In this document: positions 42,501-51,500 of the stretch, piece by piece
Numbering within the stretch: the stretch's first letter is position 1
Layout: every line of letters begins with the position of its first letter
Assembly: GCA_029783825.1 (NCBI GenBank)
Contig: JAREIK010002985.1
Span: 62,001-126,000, forward strand
Source: Sapria himalayana
Taxonomy: Eukaryota; Streptophyta; Magnoliopsida; Malpighiales; Rafflesiaceae
DNA: 64,000 nucleotides
Direction: 5' to 3'
The notes under the pieces: model-generated
Seen by the model: the letters and a program-made list of their open reading frames with translations, nothing else
Told to the model about the DNA's origin: nothing
Databases searched by the model: none
Made by a program: the position numbers and the translations under genes

Positions 42501-45500
42501 CTTTTTTTTGTCCAAAAGGGCTGAATTAGGGTTTCTTCATACCCTAATTTCTATCCAAATGGGTTGCCCCAAACTAGGGTGTTTGCAAACCCTAATTTTT
42601 ATTTTTATTATTATTATTATACATTATGGATGCTATCTTCTAGCAATTTTCTGCTTTTCTCGTCCCCAAGATAAGGCAATAATGCTCATGTGATATTGAT
42701 GTTGTGATCATCTATGCTTATGACTTATAGGTTATAAATGACATTCTACTACTCTTCCAGTCACACATAGGGTTTACAACCCTTAACAACACAAACCCCT
42801 AGGGATTAACTTTCTTTGGGATTACGAAGATATCATGTTGAATTTTATGTTACACAATAAAATATAAAATGTGATTACAATCAATATCTCCAACATAATA
42901 CATGTCGCCCTTATATAATAAGCAAAAAAGATTCGGGCAACTCACATGTTGAGTGCTCAATACTTTCATTAAAAACATAAACTAAGTAAACAAAATAAAA
43001 AATAAAATTATAAACACAAAATAGTAAAGCACAGCAATTAGATTTTTAAATTATATTTCTTATGTTTTTGTATTTCATATATTTATTCTTATATTTTACA
43101 CTCTGATTCAGTTGGTAAGTTCACACAATTAGTTATAAAACATAAAATATTTTCTATAAATTCCATATTAGCATTTAGATTTATGTATACAACTAAGTAA
43201 TATAGTAGTGAAAAATTTGTCTAAATATTTTAAAAAATCATTTCTTCACATCTGTCATTTAAAACTAGATATTTCCTAAATTATTGAAGCATATAAATAC
43301 ACCACAAAATAATTTAAGATTAAAGAGTGTACAATGAAAAACATATGTTAATAACATAATAAAATATATTTATGAATTAAAAAAAAAAAGAAAAACCTTA
43401 TGTCAATCATATGAAATTATTAAAATTTTATTAGTTTTAATGTTTAAAAAAATATGATAGAAAATTTTCATACTCATAACAAGATTATAATATTTGGTAG
43501 ATTGAATTCAATAATATTAAACAACATATTATAATTATTTTTTAAGCCAGCTAATTAATATAAAATATAAATTTATTATAATTTATTAGATGAATTAATA
43601 ATTTTTATACAAGTCTGAATAACATGATGAAAATAATATTAATGATAATCTTGTTTGTATTATTACATTAATAATAAGATAAATATATTTAACATGAAAA
43701 AAATTTAGTTAATATACTTTCTTTAAATATTTTTACAAATAATTTTATGAAAATAATATTATTTACAACATTATTAGAGATAATACTAAACATTTTATTT
43801 TGTATAACAACTCTAAAAATAATTGTGAGATAATCATATACGATATGATCATCATTAAAATGAAAAGTTTAACGAAAATCTAAAAAAAAAAATTTTAATA
43901 TCCAGGTTCAATAATAATAATAATAAGTAAGCACACATGTGAAAAGAATATCATTTTGAATAGTACATGTGAAAAGAATGTCATTTTATACAAGTCTAAA
44001 TAACATATAATGAAGATGATATTATTTGTATTCTTGTTTTTGTTGTTACATTAATAATATAATAAATATATCTAACATGAAAAATTTTTGTTAGTATTCA
44101 TTCTTTTAATATTTTTACAAATAAATTTAAGAAAATAATATTATTTACAACATTATTAAACGTAATACTAAAAATTTATGAAAATCTAATAATCAACCAC
44201 CCCCATTAATGGTTACATCAATACAGGTTGGATCATGGGTCCAGACACGGTCCTCACATGCCCGAGACCATACCAAGCATGACTCATGCCAAGGAAATGG
44301 ATTGTCAGGCATGTGGCATGTGACATGTGAACATGGATCATTCACATGTGTCAATCCACGACTCGAGCCTGAACACAAGCCATGAATCACAACCAGCAAG
44401 CCATACCAGCCCATCCCACATGCACGAGTAGCGAGCGATCCATTCCTTTATGCCTAGCACGACTAGTGATTTTGTGTCATGTCGGCATGCACCTCTCTAA
44501 GAGTCGATTTGGGTCAGATCGAGCCATGCCAGCATTTAGTCATGCCAAGTCGTTGGTTAGGCTAGGCTACCCTACTCATTGGACACATCTATTTACAATG
44601 AAGAATAGTTTGATAGGAAAACAAATCAATTAAAATTCAAACTATTTGTAAGAGATTTTACTCAAACATATAGCATTGACTATTGAAACAAATTTTCTCC
44701 TACATCAATGATGATCTCAATCAAATTACTTCTCTCTTGTGGGTCGTGGCATCTTATAAGTGGGTTATTTATTAGTTAAATGAGAGGAATAATTTTCTTT
44801 ATGGGGATCATGAAGAGGTTACATGGGACATACATTTAGATATAAAATAATCTCCTAAAACTTGTTTAATAAATTTTCTTTTATTGTAACTTTTGAGCTT
44901 TAATGATATGGCTCTGCTTATTCTTGTTTCTACAAATAAAAATAATATTATTACATGAGATAATCAATTGAGTATTTATTAGGTGAAACAACACCTTCGT
45001 ACAATTAAATGAATGATCTTAGTGGTTTCATTACTTTCATGGGATCAGGGTTCGTCATTTAGAAAGAAAAAATAATTTTGTTTTTGTGAATGTACGCATT
45101 AGATATCCTATATGAGTTTGGCCGCTTGAGTTGTGTTCCACGTCCAACAATCACATGATTATTGTATAGGTTTTTCTTTATACACATGAATTATGAATTA
45201 ATTCGGCATGATATAGAATAATTATTAAAAAAAATTAATTATCTGACAATCATTAAATTAGATACTATCTATAATATCAGCATAATTAATCATTTTTTAT
45301 ATATCAATTTCTATATATTTTATCAAGCATGCCTGAAAAACTATTGCACCATAAAACAGATATGCATCTCATAGTTAATCTATCACAATATGCTCGTAGA
45401 CTTAGCAAATTAAGCAAGACTATACGAAAATAAAGAAATATAGACAAGAGGTCTTTATCAACTATGCCAGTGAAAAGAAAAAAGAAGTAATAAAATTAGT

Positions 45501-48500
45501 GCTCTACATACGGGATGGAACCTGTACACATCTCGACCAGTGTGCAACCAAAGCTCCAAGCATCCGCTTCCGGACATATAGCAGAGACTTCATCCGAGAA
45601 GAGATTCAACGACTTCTTCACTGGCTCCCAAACCTCTGGAGCTGTGTAATGAGGGCTAAGCATGATGCAGTCCATGCACAAACAAATTTTAACAGAATCG
45701 CACCCTGATCGAGCTTTTAGACAGGTAGGTTTCTTTAAAATTGGAGCGAGTCCATAATCAGAAACCATCGCACGACCATTCACGTCTAGGAGCAGATTGG
45801 ATGGGTTTATGTTGATGCAGATAACACCTGCTGCATGCAGCTCTGCAACTCCCCTAGCAATGTCAGCTCCATATCTACAGTTAAACAACTCTTATTACAA
45901 TACAGTAAAAGTCGGTGTCGCCTCAGGGACGTTTGTTTGTGACAGCCATGTCAAGTGTGTCCAAAAGAACACTTCTTGATAAAAATTTCTCACTTTAACA
46001 TCATAGAAATGTTCTTCGCACAACCTGAAGGGAAGATCTTTTTACTGATGACTGTTGTTTGTTTCAATCATGAAGTTCCAGGATTAAATAAATTGCCATA
46101 ATAAATAGAACAACAATACATAATTTCATGATCGACTATGAAAATGGCATTTTTAATAGCTTACATGAAAACCAGAAGCAACAAGGCAAAAAATAGTATT
46201 TGAAAGAAACCTCACAGCAATAATCGCAAATATTAAAAGTCTTGTGAAACCTGACCGCAATTGATTTTCATGAGCAACTAAGCATTAATCCAACGGCGAG
46301 TCATTTTTGAGCCATTGAGATTGTATGAGGCGGTCACATTGGGTATTTGAATACACCTTGTTTGCCTTGGGAGTTGCTGTTTTCCACTTGAACTTCCATT
46401 GTGCATGAATCAACAAAATGGATTTTGAGGCTGTTGAGATGTCTATATTTGACATACATATTTATTATATTTTCATTTTTGACATAAATATTTATCGTGT
46501 GCTAATTGTAGGCTTCTATTTCTATTTATCTTATACTAATGAAGGAAGGTAAACATATCTGACTAATATATATCTTTAAGTTGAGATCATCATATCTTCT
46601 AACCATCATCTCTCCTTCGTAGAAAACTCACATCTCACATCTAGTGGGGCACTCACAATATGCACATCTTTCTAATGCAGAGCTCTATGAGAAGTCTCAC
46701 TAATAGTATCAGATGTAAATGTTGGAGTAGAGTCAATGGTCACCCCTCCGTGAGGAATAACAACTAAATACAAGAATAAACATATTACTATAATGTTTGA
46801 AAGTATTTTCTCTTGGATCGAGTCCTTCAGAAAAGACTCATTCTAGAAAAATATCACATTAATACTCTTAATAAGCTTTCTAATCTCAAGTGAGTAACAC
46901 ATTTATCTTCTAAGAATTTGAGCACGCAACGAATGTGCATTTAATAACACAAAATCATTTTGTCTCTGCCTAAAGAGATATCCTGACCAAAATAAATATA
47001 AATAAAAATTTGAGGTGGAAGGTAAACAAATCTTTTTCCTAAGTATAAAAATTAATATAAAATATGATCTGAGAAAATAAAAAATAAATCCTAATTGATT
47101 AGAAAGTTGACAATGATTAATACAACTTCTCTCCATGGGTATCTTAACCATCTCATTTAATCTTAGGTACATCTTAAATGCTAATTGAGCAAGAATATCT
47201 CATCTGACAATATTCCACAAATATATAAGTTATACAAATAATAAAATAATTATTTAGTCCAGATATCAATTTCACAAAGATTACACATACATGTTAAATC
47301 AGTCAGCGATAATTCATAGTTACTCTTATAAATACAATAAATAAAATTCAAATTATAAATCTTAGATTTTATTGATAATTCATATTTTTAATAATGATAA
47401 AATTCATAAATAATCTTGTATAATTATGCTCGGTCATAGAATAAAAATTACTTAATTGTGAAATAACTTCATGTCTTCCATACAAATGTTTCATATTCGA
47501 ATTATCAAATATTCTTAAATATTTTAATAATTTTAGATGATATGTATAAACCAGAATAAGAAATTAATAGATTAATTTTTAAACTTTTAGAAAATTTTAA
47601 TGAATAATCATGAAATCGATATGATTTTGAAATCATTTGGCTAATATGCAAATTATGAAATATCGCATAATTTTGATATTCATTATTGACCAAAACTCTA
47701 TCTAATTAATTATAATAACTTTGTACATCATGGCACTATTATCTTATTAGTATAATCCTTCAAATATACAATACATTCTTTATGACTATGATATTATCAA
47801 AAAATCACAAGCATACTTATTTTATGATTATTAAATAGATGGAACATTAATTTTATGTCATAATAATTAAGTATCTCATTGATATTAAAAGTCACGGACA
47901 CTTCCCAACATCATGACGTTATCTTTAAGGTCATCTAATATTAAGTCAGAGTCATAGCCATTTCACAAAGCTACAACTTAAGCTATAAAAAGTTATAAAG
48001 CTAAAACTATTCAGCCTGAGATCATAACTCTTATCCTGAAAAGAATACAAAATTGTCATTTCTATGTCTGACAAATTGTCAATGTTGTAGCATTTTTATA
48101 ATATCACAACCATAGAATATATGAGAGGAGTTGAGGTCAGTGTCATGGTCATTCCCAGCACCACGACTACTTCAGATTCAAGAAAGATCATTCTTTATGT
48201 CGTGCCTATTGTCAACGCTCAATCATATGATACATATGAGAGGAGATTTTGAGTATAATGATTATTTTTCAATGTTACAACTATTTGAAGATTAAGAAAA
48301 ATTAATACCAAAATCATGATCACTCTTAATATCACGATCATATTATGCACATGAGATATCATCTCTAATGTCACGTCTATTCCTAATATTATGGTCTTAT
48401 GATAAACAAGAAAAATGGGTACCAAAGTAAGATTATTCTTAGCACTTTAACTTTGTGTTATACAAACATTATGCCCAAGTTGTAATTTATTATCAAATAT

Positions 48501-51500
48501 CATTAATTTATTTTATAGAAAAATTAGAATACATTTCAAAGTTGTTAATACTTTCTAAAATCACAATCTTGAGCTCAAGAGATAAAACCCAAATTAATAA
48601 TTTTCTACAAAAATTAATACATAATTATTCGAGTATAAAAGATAATAAGAAAAATAAGAGAATATCTCTATTTTTTCTTTTCTTCCATGCACCAAGCTAA
48701 AGTCAAGGTGCATCAACTAATCTCTAGAATTGATTTTCACACTATATATGAGCTCCACAAACAAGCAAAAAATATAAAATTCAAACTCTTCATTTCTATG
48801 ATAGATTTGAGAATTTATATCATAATAACATATGATATATAATTTGCATAACATTGTTCATATGATGTACATAAGATTTTTATATTAATAAATATGTTTT
48901 AATTTATATTGTATTATAAAAAATGATAAATAAATGATTAAATAGATCATGAATTAGAGTTTTGATTATTAGTAGTCTATACGAGTTGTAATGATAAACA
49001 ATAATAGATAAACCACAATGCTTAATCAAGCAAAATAATATGAAAAAAGTAATAGCCCTTTCAATCATGATGAGTGAGATAAACTTATACGTGAATACTC
49101 AAAATTTTATCTTAATTATAACAAGTATCAATATTCTCAATTGAGATGAATATAATTTTATGTCAATTTATTATACACATCTTAGAAAATATAATTCTCA
49201 ATTGAGATAAATTTTATATAAAATATTCTATCAGAATTTTATATTCGGTGCATGAGTCACATCATCACCGAAGAAAATAGTGATAGGTAGTCCTTGAGAC
49301 TTGCACAAACTATTATGACTCATAAGATGATAACAACCCTTTAAGTTGTTTTCACTCATATAGTTCCAACTAATGAAAATTAATAGAATCATATATTAAT
49401 TATGCAAATATAGTATTTAGGAAATCAAAAGTGTAAATACTTATAAACCATGTTAATTTTTTCTTTATAAGACTTGCGATTGAAAAATAAAAATATATAT
49501 ATTAAGCAATTATCAAGAATATTTAACAAGTTACCTAAAAAATATGAAATTATAAATGACTCTCGAGTAAAAATAAATTATTATTTTGATAGTTATATAC
49601 CAAATAAACAACTACAAGAGAACCATTATAACCACCTTGTATACTATTAAAAAAAATTATTATTACACAAAACCTAATTTTTATTCTATATATAAACTCA
49701 ATATAATTCAAACTATTTAAAGATATATCAAATTAATTAAATGAATAAATCCATAAACCTAAAATTGATATACAATTCAAAATATCTATTTTACTAGAAT
49801 TGATATCTATTAATTGACCGAATAGCTAATTACTTATACAATCCATGTAAAATTAATATCTAGAAAGTATGTGTGTTATTTTCTGTATTCTTTGGTAGAA
49901 ACATATTTTTATGGCACGTATAAATTATCTTAGCAAAGTTATAAAAAAATCTCAATCATATATACTCATTGCAAAATGATAAATCACATCAAACACAATT
50001 ATTAAATATTATTTCCAAAGAGAAAACCAAATAATTTACATAATAATGAAAGAAACATGCTAACTGACAAAGTTACTCATGGATCATCATAGAATCTATC
50101 TATTATTATGCATACTAGAAAAAAATATACAAAATTACTCTTTAAAATAATAACATTTTTTTTCTTCTTTTAGATATCATTGATTATTTCACTCATACTC
50201 TCAATTCAAATTTCTAGACTATCAAAACATCATACATTAGCAAGTATTTACATCACTAATTATCATATTTAATTATCTACATTCTTTTCTTCTTCATATT
50301 CTAAAAATATTATTATTACCAATAGAATATAATTAAAAATTATTAAATATGATATAATTCAGTTTAAATCATTATTACTTTTTTATATCATGCTTATTTC
50401 TGATTATCATATTAATTTACTTTATTTAAGTTCTCTTTTCAGATAATTTAAATACACTTTTATCTTTATTTTTATTTATGTTTATTTGTAAAATCAGCAA
50501 ACTCTAGAGAAGACATCATTTAAGATTTAGCAAGTTGAATTATATATTCTATTTTCAATGATAAGATTAATAGAATTTTTTTAAAAAAATTTCACCATTC
50601 TTCCAATCCCTCCTTACCAATCTATGGTAAATGTATACATAAAATCTTTACACTGGTCAATCATCTCAGTAATAATCAAGACTAAGCACGTTTAACTTAT
50701 TTTAAAGTTTTTATGAGATCCAGTATATTAATGATTGTTTAAATACATCTAAATAAAGCTTGTCAAAGCTTCCTTTCCTACATATCAATGTGAATTGAGT
50801 AAAAATTCATTTGATCTAATATATTCAGATATAATAAAACATGGTGAAAATAAGACCAAAAAAAACTTAGGTATTTAATCATATTTATTAATGATTACTC
50901 AAATTATACTAAAATATATCTCTTTTGTGACAAAATTCTAATGACATTTATTGATGATTTTCTACTAACATATGTTTATGTATGCTCATCCCCTCTCACA
51001 CATCTTTGATTGAAAATTTTACATCTTAAATATTGTTTCCTGAAAACTTTATTAAAATACTTTCACACAAAATCAATTATTAAATTTTTCGAATCAAAAA
51101 AAATCTTTAAAAAAATCCAAGAATAATATTCAAATTTTTATATGATAAAATAGCTAACAAAAATAATAAGTCATGATTGAAAGGAATTTAAAAATAAACA
51201 AAAAATCATAAATTAGATGAAGAAAGGACTAAGAAATTTGAAAGAAATAAAACAATGATTTGAGGGAGGCTATGCGACCAAGAGAAAAGAAGAAAGAGCA
51301 AGGACCAAAAGAGATTACGAAATGAAGAAAGTGAGATCATAAAGAGGGATGGGATGAAGAGATGGCGAGGGGGAGAATATGTGACATACGTGGAAATGAA
51401 ACCAAGATGGGATCATGAAAGTATGTGATTGACTTCACAAAAATTTTCTCTAGTTGCAATTATAATTTTTCTTTATGTTTTGTTTTTGAAGGCTACATAA

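Larger units (their letters stand above)
39724..45511 (-). other. KEG intron 2 (5,788 bp): two short hAT elements in AT-rich DNA
   Basis: Contains the complete hAT-type element at 40,171-40,719 and a second one at about 44,205-44,591. A TG/CG microsatellite stands at 39,838-39,873 just inside the acceptor, and an AAATA run near 41,478-41,510. About 42,840-43,020 resembles Copia LTR text. The stretch 42,480-42,600 has several AAACCCTAA-like words on both strands that are not a telomeric array. I found nothing coding elsewhere. Confidence 0.8.

Noticed and set aside
42480..42600. Several AAACCCTAA-like words, suggesting an interstitial telomere repeat
   Set aside because: The words are few, on both strands and not in tandem.
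45499..45979. Plus-strand frames of 60-69 codons over KEG exon 2
   Set aside because: Antisense to the kinase exon, which has clear family motifs on the minus strand.
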